DNA of 64,000 nt from Bacteroidales bacterium (GTDB lineage: Bacteria; Bacteroidota; Bacteroidia; Bacteroidales; UBA932), in assembly GCA_017469845.1 (NCBI GenBank), contig JAFUFP010000006.1, positions 1 through 64,000 of the forward strand, written 5' to 3'. The notes under the pieces are model-generated. The model ran no database searches. It saw only the letters and a program-made list of their open reading frames with translations, and was not told where the DNA came from. This document shows positions 50,117-58,729 of the stretch, in pieces; within the stretch, counting starts at the first letter, position 1, and the number at the start of each line of letters is the position of its first letter. Both the position numbers and the translations under genes were made by a program.

Positions 50117-51193
50117 ATGGTTATCTTAGAAAGAGGTATTGCGCATAGAATTCTAATGCTCTTTTCCGTCGCATTTGCTCTGTTCTCCTGCTCCGGTAGA
50201 AGAACGGAATTGTCACTTGGGAAGGATGGTGTCATTTATGCGGAGTGGTTCGATATCATAAAAGACGGAAACGGGACAGAAAGCCTCGTGGTGCTCTCGC
50301 CCTACACGGGAGATTCCGATACTTTGACGGTGACCCGTCCGCTTTCGAAGTTCGTATGCATGTCCTCTTCATATATAGCGTATCTCGACGCTTTGGGGGC
50401 GGATTCGACGGTTGTAGGAGTGTCAGGAGTCGACTATATAAGTGATCCGGATATTCTTCAAAGGTATAGGGAAGGAGAGGTCTTCGACATCGGGTATGAC
50501 GCCAATCCGGACTATGAAAGGATAGTCTCCCTTTCTCCCGATCTCGTGATCTGCTACATGGTTTCATCAGTGGAGTCACCCTTCATAGGAAAACTCCGCT
50601 CTTTGGGAGTTCCTGTCCTCGTGATATACGAGCATCTGGAGAACCACCCTCTTTCGAGAAGCGAATACGTCAAACTTTTCGGCTACCTGACAGGAAGAGA
50701 GGAAGAAGCGGAGAAAGCCTTCTCCGAGGTGGAACGCCGCTATATGGATCTGAGGGATTCAGTGGCCGAAGGGCCGAAGAAGAAAGTTCTTCTCAATATC
50801 CCTTATGCGGACCAGTGGTATGTTCCGGGAGGGGACAACTACATGTCCGTGCTCATCCGTGATGCCGGCGGGGAAGTCCTCGGAGCCGTCCCCGGTGAAA
50901 CTTCTTCTTCCGTCATCACCATGGAAAAGGCCTACGTCCTTTCCGGAGAAGCAGATCTGTGGCTCAATACCGGATGGTGCGATACTTTAGAGGATCTCTA
51001 TAGCGTGGATCCCATGTTCAGGAAGTTCCCCGTGAAGAAGATATTCAACAACACTCTCCGTGCAACCCCCGGTGGAGGAAACGATTTCTGGGAAAGCGGA
51101 GCCTTCAGGGCTGACCTCATCCTGGAAGATCTGTTCGCCATTTTCTCCGGTAAGGATGACCATACTTTCTTCTATTATAAGAAGGTGGACTGA
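50117..51193 (+). CDS. TroA/BtuF-like periplasmic binding lipoprotein (cobalamin or Fe-siderophore type)
   Basis: 358 residues from ATG 50117; the frame extends upstream to 49991 but that part lies before the predicted promoter. Lipobox VAFALFSCSGRR. Two-lobed PBP2/PF01497 pattern: RPLSKFVCMSSSYIAYLDALGADSTVVGVSGVDYI, ERIVSLSPDLVICYMVSS, LRSLGVPVLVIYEHLEN, ADLWLNTG, and AFRADLILEDLFAIFSG at the end. Captures cobalamin, haem or an iron chelate in the periplasm for an ABC importer, whose permease is not in this window. Single gene followed by a hairpin. Confidence 0.8.
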   Translation: MVILERGIAHRILMLFSVAFALFSCSGRRTELSLGKDGVIYAEWFDIIKDGNGTESLVVLSPYTGDSDTLTVTRPLSKFVCMSSSYIAYLDALGADSTVVGVSGVDYISDPDILQRYREGEVFDIGYDANPDYERIVSLSPDLVICYMVSSVESPFIGKLRSLGVPVLVIYEHLENHPLSRSEYVKLFGYLTGREEEAEKAFSEVERRYMDLRDSVAEGPKKKVLLNIPYADQWYVPGGDNYMSVLIRDAGGEVLGAVPGETSSSVITMEKAYVLSGEADLWLNTGWCDTLEDLYSVDPMFRKFPVKKIFNNTLRATPGGGNDFWESGAFRADLILEDLFAIFSGKDDHTFFYYKKVD

Positions 51194-51241
51194 TGCCTCA
51201 GCTGTCGGGGGTCGGCAGAAACAATCGGGACACACAACACT

Positions 51242-51275
51242 TATCCCCGCTCTTCCGGAAGGAGAAGCGGGGATA
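51242..51275. terminator. Hairpin between convergent genes
   Basis: 10-bp stem TATCCCCGCT (51242-51251) with AGCGGGGATA (51266-51275). No strong T run; probably a shared weak terminator for the binding lipoprotein and the FAH-like gene. Confidence 0.6.
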
Positions 51276-51304
51276 GTTGTAATTGTTGCCGGACAGATGT
51301 GATG

Positions 51305-51877
51305 CTAGACCATTATCATGAAATCCGCCATCGTTTGGTCTCCCATCCTGAGGGATATCTCCGTATCATGGAGTCCCTCCTTGTCCCTGTCGATGACAGT
51401 TTTCCTCGGAGACAGTTCTATGGCGAGAATGTCACCCCTACGGAGGTATACCTTTTCCGAGACGGAAGCGATGGTTCCGCAAATCATCTCGAGGGAGGGA
51501 GCTTCGCTGGAGAAGACTTCTTCTCCGTCAACGCTTGCGGAAATGACCTCGGCGAAGGCGTATTCCTGGGCTTTCAGTGAGGGCTGCCTTATGAAGGAGG
51601 TGTGGTCCATGCAGAGGGCCTCGGCGAAACCTTCTTCTCTCCCGTCGATGAGGTCCTCCGGGTAAAGGAGAATCCCTGCTCCAAGAAGTTCGAAGTACCT
51701 TGAAGCGAATCTCCTTCCGATGCTCCTTCCCGCCCTCGACAGGGTTACTGTCACGACGGGGGTGAAGGATACTTTCCTGAGAGTGTCGGGAATGAACAGG
51801 GGATCGTCATCCCTCTCCCAAGTGGTGTCGGGACGAACGACCGTTCCTCCGGAATATGTCCTTACGGGGATGTTCAT
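51305..51877 (-). CDS. Small fumarylacetoacetate-hydrolase-like protein
   Basis: 190 residues, cytoplasmic. The C-terminal half follows the FAH fold pattern: SASVDGEEVF..., IASVSEKVYLRRGDILAIELSPR (compare the GDVIxTGTP loop of FAH), and the final GDQTMADFMIM strand. The usual metal-binding E-x-E and the long N-terminal part are not clearly recognisable, so catalytic activity is uncertain. It begins 14 bp after the exonuclease stop and is probably co-transcribed. An uncharacterised Bacteroidota family is the alternative. Confidence 0.5.
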   Translation of the reverse strand: MNIPVRTYSGGTVVRPDTTWERDDDPLFIPDTLRKVSFTPVVTVTLSRAGRSIGRRFASRYFELLGAGILLYPEDLIDGREEGFAEALCMDHTSFIRQPSLKAQEYAFAEVISASVDGEEVFSSEAPSLEMICGTIASVSEKVYLRRGDILAIELSPRKTVIDRDKEGLHDTEISLRMGDQTMADFMIMV

Positions 51878-51891
51878 CTGGTCTTCTGTCT

Positions 51892-52884
51892 TTAGCGGCT
51901 GCCGAAATGGTTCTTCAGAAGTTCCGCTGCCGATGCGACCTGTTCCTCGCTCAGGGGTTTCGACTTGGCGGCCTTCTGTTCAGCGGCGTATTTTTCTTTG
52001 AGGAGGCGGAACTGCCTCTTTGTGTCGAGGGTGAATTCACCGTTCTCTATCCATGAGAAGTACGCGGGATCCCTCTGGAAAATCTCCTTGACGCTCTTGT
52101 CGCGGTATTTTCCGAAGCTGATTGTGGGAACTCCGTCCTTGAGGATTATCCTGCCGGCGTAGTCCACGTTGCGGGGACGTCCGCCCACGGAGCTGAGGAA
52201 CTCGATGTCGTTCTTGAGGGCCTGCTCATGATATTTGTCAGGCTCCTTGTACATCTCGAGCTGGCCTTTGAGCACTTCGTATGTTGCGAGAGTGTCGGCT
52301 TCTGCCGTGTGGGCGTTCTCGAAATCATGCCCTCCGCAGTAGAAACGGTATGCGGCCTTGAGGTTCCTGGGCTCCATGTAGTGGTAGATGTTCTGCACAT
52401 CGACCATCCTGCACTGGTGAAGGTCGACGTCAATAGCTTCGAGCATTTTCCTGGCCTTCTCCTTGTTGGCTTCGGGAACCTTGGGATCCTTTATTCTAAG
52501 GTCGCAATACTGCCTTACCCTTTCGAACTCTTCAGCGAGCATAGGAAGGTCGAACTTGTTGGAGTTGAATCCGGAAAGGTCGCTTCCCTTTATCCAATCG
52601 GCGACTTCAGGAACGACTTCGATGAACTTGGGGCAGCCGACGAGGTCTTCGTCGTGCACTCCGTTCACCAGGGATGCCTGGGGGTTGATGGGAATCTGCT
52701 TCTTTTCGGTGTAGCTCCAGGGAAGGATCTTCCAGGTCTTGATTTCGACGGGATTCTCGACATCTCCTTCCTTCAGGGGAAACACCTTCACGAAGCTCAG
52801 TTCTATTATCGCATCAGTGGCTATGTTGAGACCTGTGCTCTCTATGTCGAAGAAGAGCAGTGGCTTTTCGAGATTGAGGTTCAT
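51892..52884 (-). CDS. DEDDh 3'-5' exonuclease (DnaQ/ExoX-like)
   Basis: 330 residues. Exonuclease motifs: ExoI D-x-E in LLFFDIESTGLN (about 12-19), ExoII in LSGFNSNKFDLPML (about 105-118), ExoIII H-x-x-x-x-D in NAHTAEADTLATYEVL (about 190-200). A C-terminal ExoX-like domain has ISFGKYRDKSVKEIFQRDPAYFSWI (about 255-280). Degrades single-stranded DNA or RNA from the 3' end; probably a repair or proofreading-type nuclease. It lies downstream of dnaN on the same strand, but a terminator separates them. Confidence 0.88.
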   Translation of the reverse strand: MNLNLEKPLLFFDIESTGLNIATDAIIELSFVKVFPLKEGDVENPVEIKTWKILPWSYTEKKQIPINPQASLVNGVHDEDLVGCPKFIEVVPEVADWIKGSDLSGFNSNKFDLPMLAEEFERVRQYCDLRIKDPKVPEANKEKARKMLEAIDVDLHQCRMVDVQNIYHYMEPRNLKAAYRFYCGGHDFENAHTAEADTLATYEVLKGQLEMYKEPDKYHEQALKNDIEFLSSVGGRPRNVDYAGRIILKDGVPTISFGKYRDKSVKEIFQRDPAYFSWIENGEFTLDTKRQFRLLKEKYAAEQKAAKSKPLSEEQVASAAELLKNHFGSR

Positions 52885-52931
52885 ATAGTGTGAATAGTTT
52901 TTTCTTTTGTCGGGCGGGTGGCCCGGAATGC

Positions 52932-52965
52932 AAAAAACGGGAGGAAGGCTTGCGCCCTTCTCCCG
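52932..52965 (-). terminator. Intrinsic terminator of dnaN
   Basis: Stem of about 10 bp with one bulge (52938-52948 with 52956-52965), followed on the minus strand by six T (52937-52932). Located 18 bp beyond the dnaN stop. Confidence 0.85.
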
Positions 52966-52983
52966 GATTGTCTTTCGGAGGGT

Positions 52984-54105
52984 TTATCGTACCATGTTGG
53001 GCATCACGATACCGAACACTCTCTCGTTTTCGGCCTCTTCCTCTTCGGGGAGGATGAGAACTGAACGCCTCTTGTCGGCCAGTTTCATCACGATGCCGTT
53101 GCAGCTGAGGTTAGAGAGGATCTCGATGATGTGGTTGGACTTGAAACCGATCACGATGTCGTCTCCGTTATATTGGCACTCCACTTTCTCGTGGGCAGCG
53201 ATCTCGAATCCGAGGTCTTCCGCTGAAATCTCCAGTCCGCCCTGGGTGAAGTCGAACCTGACTTGGTTGGAACCCTTGGGTGAGCATACGGAGATACGCT
53301 TTGCGGCGTTCAGAAGGACAGTCCTTTCAACCCTCAGGATGTTGGAGTTGTTCTTCGGGATGATGGTCGTGTAGTCGGGATATTTTCCGGCGACAAGGGC
53401 GCATGTCATCTTTGTCTGGCCGAAGACGAAAACTGCCACTTTGTCATCAAATGTGATGTCGACCTCATCGACATCTTTCCCGAGGATGCTGCGGAGCACC
53501 AGAGCGTGCCTCTTGTTGAGGATGAACGAGCAGGGCTCGGCGGAGGTGACTTCGGGAGCGGTGTAGCAGATGAGCTTCTGGAGGTCGGAAGCGACGAGGG
53601 TCGTGTAGTCCGTCTTTATGTCGAAGAAGATGGAATTCATGATGGGGCGGTTGCTCTCATCGGAGGAAGCGTATACCGTGCTTCCGATACCTTCGGCCAG
53701 AATCTCGCAGGGGAACTTGACGGTCTTGGCCTCGGGCTTTGTCGTCGCTGCCTTGGGATAATCGTCTGCGGTGAAATAGGGGAGAGTGGACTCTCCGGTG
53801 AGCCATGAGAACTTGAAGGTGTTCTCTCCGTCGGTGTTGATAGTGACGGGCTGGTCGGGAAGTTCCTTCAGGAGGTCGGTTATCTGCCTGGAGGCGACTG
53901 CCATTCTTCCTTCCTCTTCGGTGGATACGACACTGATCTTGGTGCGGATGGTTATTTCTCCGTCGGATGCCGTAATGGAGAGGGTCTCGCCTTTGAGGTC
54001 GAACAGGTAGTTCTCCAGGATCGGTTCCGATGCCTTCGAGGGAATGGCTTTCTGTGCCAGGGTGATTCCCTTGAGGAGTTCTGCGCTTGAAACTGTGAAT
54101 TTCAT
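52984..54105 (-). CDS. dnaN: DNA polymerase III beta subunit (sliding clamp)
   Basis: 373 residues from ATG 54105, which opens on MKFTVSSAELLKGITLAQKAIP; the longer frame upstream crosses the promoter. Three clamp domains: about 1-120 (PILENYLFDLKGETLSITASDGEITIRT), 125-250 (RPIMNSIFFDI, LVASDLQKLICY), and 255-373 ending VFGIVMPNMVR, which corresponds to the canonical ...MPMRL terminus. Forms the ring that tethers DNA polymerase to DNA. Single-gene unit with its own promoter and terminator. Confidence 0.96.
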   Translation of the reverse strand: MKFTVSSAELLKGITLAQKAIPSKASEPILENYLFDLKGETLSITASDGEITIRTKISVVSTEEEGRMAVASRQITDLLKELPDQPVTINTDGENTFKFSWLTGESTLPYFTADDYPKAATTKPEAKTVKFPCEILAEGIGSTVYASSDESNRPIMNSIFFDIKTDYTTLVASDLQKLICYTAPEVTSAEPCSFILNKRHALVLRSILGKDVDEVDITFDDKVAVFVFGQTKMTCALVAGKYPDYTTIIPKNNSNILRVERTVLLNAAKRISVCSPKGSNQVRFDFTQGGLEISAEDLGFEIAAHEKVECQYNGDDIVIGFKSNHIIEILSNLSCNGIVMKLADKRRSVLILPEEEEAENERVFGIVMPNMVR

Positions 54106-54162
54106 ATGTAGTCTGTTTTTGTATTCGTTTTCGTTTTTGCGGACCTTTGCTCCGCAAGTAAA

Positions 54163-54195
54163 CAAAGGTAAGCATTTTTGATGAAAAAGCACAAA
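54163..54195 (-). promoter_or_regulatory. Promoter of dnaN
   Basis: Textbook Bacteroidota promoter on the minus strand: -33 TTTG (54195-54192), 21-bp spacer, -7 TACCTTTG (54170-54163). Leader about 50 nt. Confidence 0.75.
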
Positions 54196-54310
54196 TCGGG
54201 GTAAAATGTCTTCTTTCGTGGATGATTTTTCGCTTTTCGTTTACGCCCCGGAACGTTTGGTGCCTTTCCTTTCGTCATGAGGTGTTTTATCATTGTCACG
54301 ACCGTGGGTT

Positions 54311-54327
54311 TTGGCACAGAGTTTGAC
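54311..54327 (+). promoter_or_regulatory. Sigma-54-like sequence upstream of the htrA-type gene
   Basis: TTGGCAC-AGAGT-TTGAC matches the -24/-12 pattern TTGGCACGnNNNTTGCW in spacing and in all of the -24 box, but the -12 C is A here. The start codon is about 100 nt downstream. Confidence 0.3.
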
Positions 54328-54424
54328 TTTTACCCCAATGCCTATTTATGGCTGCCGATTATCTTTCCGCCCCGGCGGAAGCGAACGTCGGTTTTTGGAC
54401 AAGGAAATCAAAAATTTTCAAGAT

Positions 54425-55858
54425 ATGAGTAAAGGAATTATGAAAATGGCTTCCGTGATTTTGGGAAGCTTCGCCGCTTTTGGAGCGCTTATGGCGTGCA
54501 CTACCGGACAGGCGGGGACGCAGACCGTCAGTCAGGACGGCTCTGTCTACCGTACGGTCAACCTTACCGAAACTGATTATCCCGACCTCACTTATGCCGC
54601 AGAATCCTGCGTTGATGCCGTGGTTCTGGTGAAGGTCACCGTAAGAAGTCAGCAGAATTACGACATAGACCCGTTCCTGAGGTATTTCTTCGGATTCGGA
54701 GACTCGCAGCCCAGGGAACAGCAGGGCAGCGGTTCAGGTGTCATCATCCGTCCTGACGGTTACATCGTGACGAACAACCACGTTGTCGCCAACGCTTCCA
54801 AGGTTGAGGTCACACTGAACAACAACCGTACTTTCGAGGCCACCGTGGTCGGAACTGACCCCGCTACCGATGTGGCCCTCATCAAAATCGAGGCCGAGGG
54901 ACTTCCTACGGTCGAGTTCGGTGACTCTGACGCTCTCCGTCTCGGTGAGTGGGTTCTCGCGATCGGTTCCCCTATGGGAGAGCAGCTCCGCGGAACCATC
55001 ACCGCAGGTATCGTCAGCGCGAAGGGCCGTTCCATGCCTACAGAGGGTGAATTCAAGATCGAGTCGTTCATCCAGACCGACGCCGCCGTCAACCCCGGAA
55101 ACTCCGGTGGAGCTCTCGTCAACAAGAAGGGTGAACTCGTCGGTATCAATACCGCTATCATGTCCCAGAACGGTTCCTACGTAGGTTATTCATTCGCCGT
55201 TCCCGTGAACATCGTCAAGAAGATCGTCGGCGATATCATCGACTTCGGTTCCGTCAAGAGAGCCAAACTCGGTGTCTCAATGTCTAATGTGACAGACGAA
55301 ATTGCGAAAGAATTGAAACTTTCTTCGACAAAAGGCGTATATATACACGAGACTTTGAAAGGAAGCGCAGCCGAGAAGGCCGGAATCAGGAAGGGTGACA
55401 TCATCACCAACATCGACGGTACCGAGATCGCTACCGCTTCCGCACTGCAGGAGAAAGTAAACAGCTACCACCCCGGTGACAAGGCGACATTCACCATCCT
55501 CCGCGAGGGTAATGTCAAGACCGTCGAGGTCGAACTCCAGGGCGACGCTGAAGCTACCGGCACTGTAGATACTGATGGTTCCATCGCGTTCTACGGATCC
55601 AAGATCAAGACCGCTCCGAAGGAGAAACTTGAGGCTCTTGGACTGAAGAGCGGTGTGGAAGTCGTTTCTGTCGGTGAAGGCAAGATGCTCTCCGCAGGTG
55701 CATCCGAAGGGTTCATCATCCTCTATGTGAATGACCAGGCGGTTTCAAAGGCTGAAGAAGTTGTCGAAATAGCGAAGAAGAGCCGCAGGGCCGTCTACAT
55801 CGAAGGTGTGACTGCGTCCGGAAGGTCATCATACTTCGCATTCGGCAAAGAGGAATAG
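54425..55858 (+). CDS. HtrA/DegP-family periplasmic serine protease (lipoprotein-type signal)
   Basis: 477 residues from ATG 54425 (ATG 54440 also possible); the upstream frame to 54293 lacks a signal. Signal with Cys in AFGALMACTTG. Trypsin-like domain (about 95-270) with full triad: H119 in VTNNHVVAN, D149 in ATDVALIKI, S227 in NPGNSGGAL. One complete PDZ domain (about 280-375, KGVYIHETLKGSAAEKAGIRKGDIITNIDG) and a second, shorter PDZ-like region (about 390-470). Degrades or refolds damaged envelope proteins. Single-gene unit ending at a strong terminator. Confidence 0.92.
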   Translation: MSKGIMKMASVILGSFAAFGALMACTTGQAGTQTVSQDGSVYRTVNLTETDYPDLTYAAESCVDAVVLVKVTVRSQQNYDIDPFLRYFFGFGDSQPREQQGSGSGVIIRPDGYIVTNNHVVANASKVEVTLNNNRTFEATVVGTDPATDVALIKIEAEGLPTVEFGDSDALRLGEWVLAIGSPMGEQLRGTITAGIVSAKGRSMPTEGEFKIESFIQTDAAVNPGNSGGALVNKKGELVGINTAIMSQNGSYVGYSFAVPVNIVKKIVGDIIDFGSVKRAKLGVSMSNVTDEIAKELKLSSTKGVYIHETLKGSAAEKAGIRKGDIITNIDGTEIATASALQEKVNSYHPGDKATFTILREGNVKTVEVELQGDAEATGTVDTDGSIAFYGSKIKTAPKEKLEALGLKSGVEVVSVGEGKMLSAGASEGFIILYVNDQAVSKAEEVVEIAKKSRRAVYIEGVTASGRSSYFAFGKEE

Positions 55859-55895
55859 GATGCCGATGCGCCTCATCTGAGGCTTTGGATTAAAG

Positions 55896-55927
55896 GGGTC
55901 CCGTTCCTTCGGAGCGGGGCTCTTTTT
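55896..55927 (+). terminator. Intrinsic terminator after the htrA-type gene
   Basis: 12-bp stem with three wobble pairs (55896-55907 with 55911-55922), then five T. Confidence 0.8.
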
Positions 55928-55968
55928 ATGTTTGCCCCGTATGTGGTGAAAGAACATATTTTATATAG

Positions 55969-56829
55969 ATGAGACAACTTAAGATTACAAAATCAATCAC
56001 CAACCGCGAGAGCGCATCCCTCGACAAGTATCTCCAGGAGATCGGTAGGGAGGCACTCGTTTCCCCGGAGGAGGAAGTCGAACTCGCGCAGAGGATCCGC
56101 AAAGGGGACCAGGTGGCCCTCGAGAAGCTCACCCGCGCAAACCTGAGGTTCGTCGTCTCCGTGGCCAAGCAGTACCAGAACCAGGGACTCAGCCTTCCCG
56201 ACCTTATCAACGAAGGCAACCTGGGTCTTATCAAGGCCGCCGAGAAGTTCGATGAGACCAGGGGCTTCAAGTTCATCTCCTATGCGGTGTGGTGGATCCG
56301 CCAGTCAATCCTGCAGGCTCTCGCAGAGCAGTCCAGGATCGTACGTCTTCCCCTCAACCAGGTAGGCTCGCTCAACAAGATCAACAAGGCCCTCTCGAAG
56401 TTCGAGCAGGAGAACGAGCGCCAGCCTTCAAATGAAGAGCTTTCCGAGATGATCGATGTCCCCAAGGACAAGATTTCGGATACGCTGAGGGTATCGGGAA
56501 GACACGTTTCCGTCGACGCTCCTTTCGTCGAGGGAGAGGACAACTCCCTTCTGGATGTCCTTCCCAACGATGACTCCCCGAGCGCGGACAGGGGCCTCGT
56601 CAGCGAGTCCCTGAACACCGAAATCGAAAGGGCGCTTTCCACTCTCTCCACCCGTGAGAGGGAGATCATCAAGTCCTTCTTCGGCATCGGTTGCCAGGAA
56701 ATGACCCTCGAGGAAATCGGTGAACGCTTCGGCCTCACCAGGGAAAGGGTGCGCCAGATCAAGGAGAAGGCCATCCGTCGCCTCAAGAGCCCCTCGAGGA
56801 GCAAACTGCTCAAGGACTACCTCGGATAA
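55969..56829 (+). CDS. rpoD: Primary RNA polymerase sigma factor (sigma-70)
   Basis: 286 residues, the short Bacteroidota form of the housekeeping sigma without a long N-terminal extension. Region 1.2 ([27 protein letters not shown]), region 2 ([53 protein letters not shown]), region 3 ([16 protein letters not shown]), region 4 ([27 protein letters not shown]). Directs transcription from TAnnTTTG/TTTG promoters. A TTTG at 55931 and TATTTTAT at 55957 lie close upstream, so the leader may be very short. Confidence 0.95.
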   Translation: MRQLKITKSITNRESASLDKYLQEIGREALVSPEEEVELAQRIRKGDQVALEKLTRANLRFVVSVAKQYQNQGLSLPDLINEGNLGLIKAAEKFDETRGFKFISYAVWWIRQSILQALAEQSRIVRLPLNQVGSLNKINKALSKFEQENERQPSNEELSEMIDVPKDKISDTLRVSGRHVSVDAPFVEGEDNSLLDVLPNDDSPSADRGLVSESLNTEIERALSTLSTREREIIKSFFGIGCQEMTLEEIGERFGLTRERVRQIKEKAIRRLKSPSRSKLLKDYLG

Positions 56830-56857
56830 AGGGAGGCGGTCCTTCAACAGAGACAAG

Positions 56858-56892
56858 GGGCCAGTCCGGAGATTATGGACCGGCCCTTTTTT
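56858..56892 (+). terminator. Intrinsic terminator after rpoD
   Basis: 10-bp stem with one mismatch (56858-56867 with 56877-56886) followed by six T; only 38 nt before the argS start. Confidence 0.85.
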
Positions 56893-56929
56893 CAATCTTA
56901 CAGTTCTTCAGAAAACAGCGATTCACAGA

Positions 56930-58720
56930 ATGACTCCGGAAGTATTTATCCAGAACCAGGCCGCAGCGGCCATACAGTCCCTTTACGGCGCAGCCGTCAA
57001 CCCTTCAGACCTTCAGGTACAGGTCACGAGGAAGGAATTCGAAGGAGATTACACCCTTGTCGTGTTCCCCCTTCTCAAGATCTCGCACAGCGCTCCCGAG
57101 AATACGGGTAACGCAATAGGTGAGTACCTTGTGTCCAACGTCCCCGAGATCCAGGGATTCAACTGCGTCAAGGGATTCCTGAATATCCTTTTCTCCGACA
57201 TCTACTGGAAGGAGATGCTCCTTTCCATGGTCGAGGACGCAGATTACGGCCAGCTTCCCCCCACGGGGCGCAACATCATGGTGGAATTCTCTTCCCCCAA
57301 CACCAACAAGCCCCTTCACCTCGGACATATCCGCAACAACCTTCTCGGTGACTCCGTCTCACGCCTTCTCAAGGCCGGCGGAAACAATGTGATCAAGGCT
57401 ACCCTCGTCAATGACCGCGGTGTACATATCTGCAAGTCCATGTACGCATGGCAGAAGTGCTTCGAAGGTGCGACTCCCGAGTCCACCGGAAAGAAGGGCG
57501 ACCACCTTGTGGGTGACTGCTATGTCGCCTTCAACGATATCCTCAACTCCGAAGTCGAGCAGATGGTGAAAGAAGGTATGGACAAGGAACTCGCCAAGAA
57601 GGAGGCTCCTTGCCTCAAGGCCGCCCACGAGATGCTCGTCAAATGGGAAAACGGTGACGAGGCTGTCCGCGACCTTTGGAAGACCATGAATTCATGGGTG
57701 CTGAAAGGATTCGAGCAGACATACGACGCCCTCGGAATCTCCTTCGACAAGGTGGATTTCGAGTCCCAGACATATCTTCTCGGAAAGGAACTGGTCCAGA
57801 AGGGCCTTCAGATGGGTGTATTCACGACCGATCCCGACGGGTCAGTGTGGTGCGACCTCACCGGTGACGGCCTTGACCGCAAGCTCGTCCTCCGTGGCGA
57901 CGGAACTTCCGTCTACATCACCCAGGACCTCGGAACGGCGGAGAGGAGGTTCTCCCAGTACAAGCTCGACTCCCATGTGTATGTCGTCGGCAACGAGCAG
58001 GACTATCACTTCCAGGTGCTGAAGCTCATCCTGAAGAAACTCGGCTTCGACTGGGCTGACCAGATTTACCACCTTTCCTACGGTATGGTCGAACTTCCCG
58101 AAGGCAAGATGAAATCCCGTGAGGGCACCGTCGTCGACGCCGATGACCTCATCGAGAAGATGGTCGAAGAGGCGAGGACTACTTCTTCCGAGTCCGGAAA
58201 ACTCGCTGACCTCGGAGCAGAAGAGCAGGAGAAACTCTTCCACATGATAGGTCTCGGTGCATTGAAGTACTTCATCATCAAGGTCGACCCCAAGAAGACC
58301 ATGCTCTTCAACCCCAAGGAATCCATCGACTTCAACGGCAATACCGGTCCTTTCATCCAGTATACCCACGCGAGGATCTGCTCGATTCTCCGCAAGGCCG
58401 CAGAGCAGGGGATATCCTTCTCCAGCGAGGACATCTCCCAGGATGTCGATCCTTCGGCGAAGGAAGTGCGTCTCATAAAGCTCCTCGGTCTTTTCCCCGG
58501 AAAGATTTCCGAGGCGGTCGCGGCGCTTTCTCCCGCAATCATCGCGAACTATTCCTACGAGATAGCAAAGGACTTCAACCAGTATTATCATGACACCCAG
58601 ATCCTCAAGGAGGAGGACCAGGCGGTCCTGAGGTTCCGTCTTTGCCTCATTTCACTCGTCGCGAGGGTACTTGTCAAGGCGATGGGCATTCTCGGAATCG
58701 AACTTCCCGAAAGGATGTAA
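56930..58720 (+). CDS. argS: Arginyl-tRNA synthetase
   Basis: 596 residues from ATG 56930; the open frame back to 56720 overlaps rpoD and is rejected. Domains: N-terminal Add-1 (about 1-85), class I catalytic core with HLGH at 130-133 in SSPNTNKPLHLGHIRNN and the KMSKS-equivalent in GKMKSREGT (about 388-396), and a C-terminal anticodon-binding helical domain (about 470-596, LGLFPGKISEAV, NQYYHDTQIL). Charges tRNA-Arg. Followed after 9 bp by the YgiQ-type gene, so the two are probably co-transcribed. Confidence 0.95.
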   Translation: MTPEVFIQNQAAAAIQSLYGAAVNPSDLQVQVTRKEFEGDYTLVVFPLLKISHSAPENTGNAIGEYLVSNVPEIQGFNCVKGFLNILFSDIYWKEMLLSMVEDADYGQLPPTGRNIMVEFSSPNTNKPLHLGHIRNNLLGDSVSRLLKAGGNNVIKATLVNDRGVHICKSMYAWQKCFEGATPESTGKKGDHLVGDCYVAFNDILNSEVEQMVKEGMDKELAKKEAPCLKAAHEMLVKWENGDEAVRDLWKTMNSWVLKGFEQTYDALGISFDKVDFESQTYLLGKELVQKGLQMGVFTTDPDGSVWCDLTGDGLDRKLVLRGDGTSVYITQDLGTAERRFSQYKLDSHVYVVGNEQDYHFQVLKLILKKLGFDWADQIYHLSYGMVELPEGKMKSREGTVVDADDLIEKMVEEARTTSSESGKLADLGAEEQEKLFHMIGLGALKYFIIKVDPKKTMLFNPKESIDFNGNTGPFIQYTHARICSILRKAAEQGISFSSEDISQDVDPSAKEVRLIKLLGLFPGKISEAVAALSPAIIANYSYEIAKDFNQYYHDTQILKEEDQAVLRFRLCLISLVARVLVKAMGILGIELPERM

Positions 58721-58729
58721 AATCTTTTT

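Noticed and set aside
56720..56929. N-terminal extension of arginyl-tRNA synthetase
   Set aside because: It overlaps the rpoD coding end and the intrinsic terminator; the translation is arginine-rich noise.
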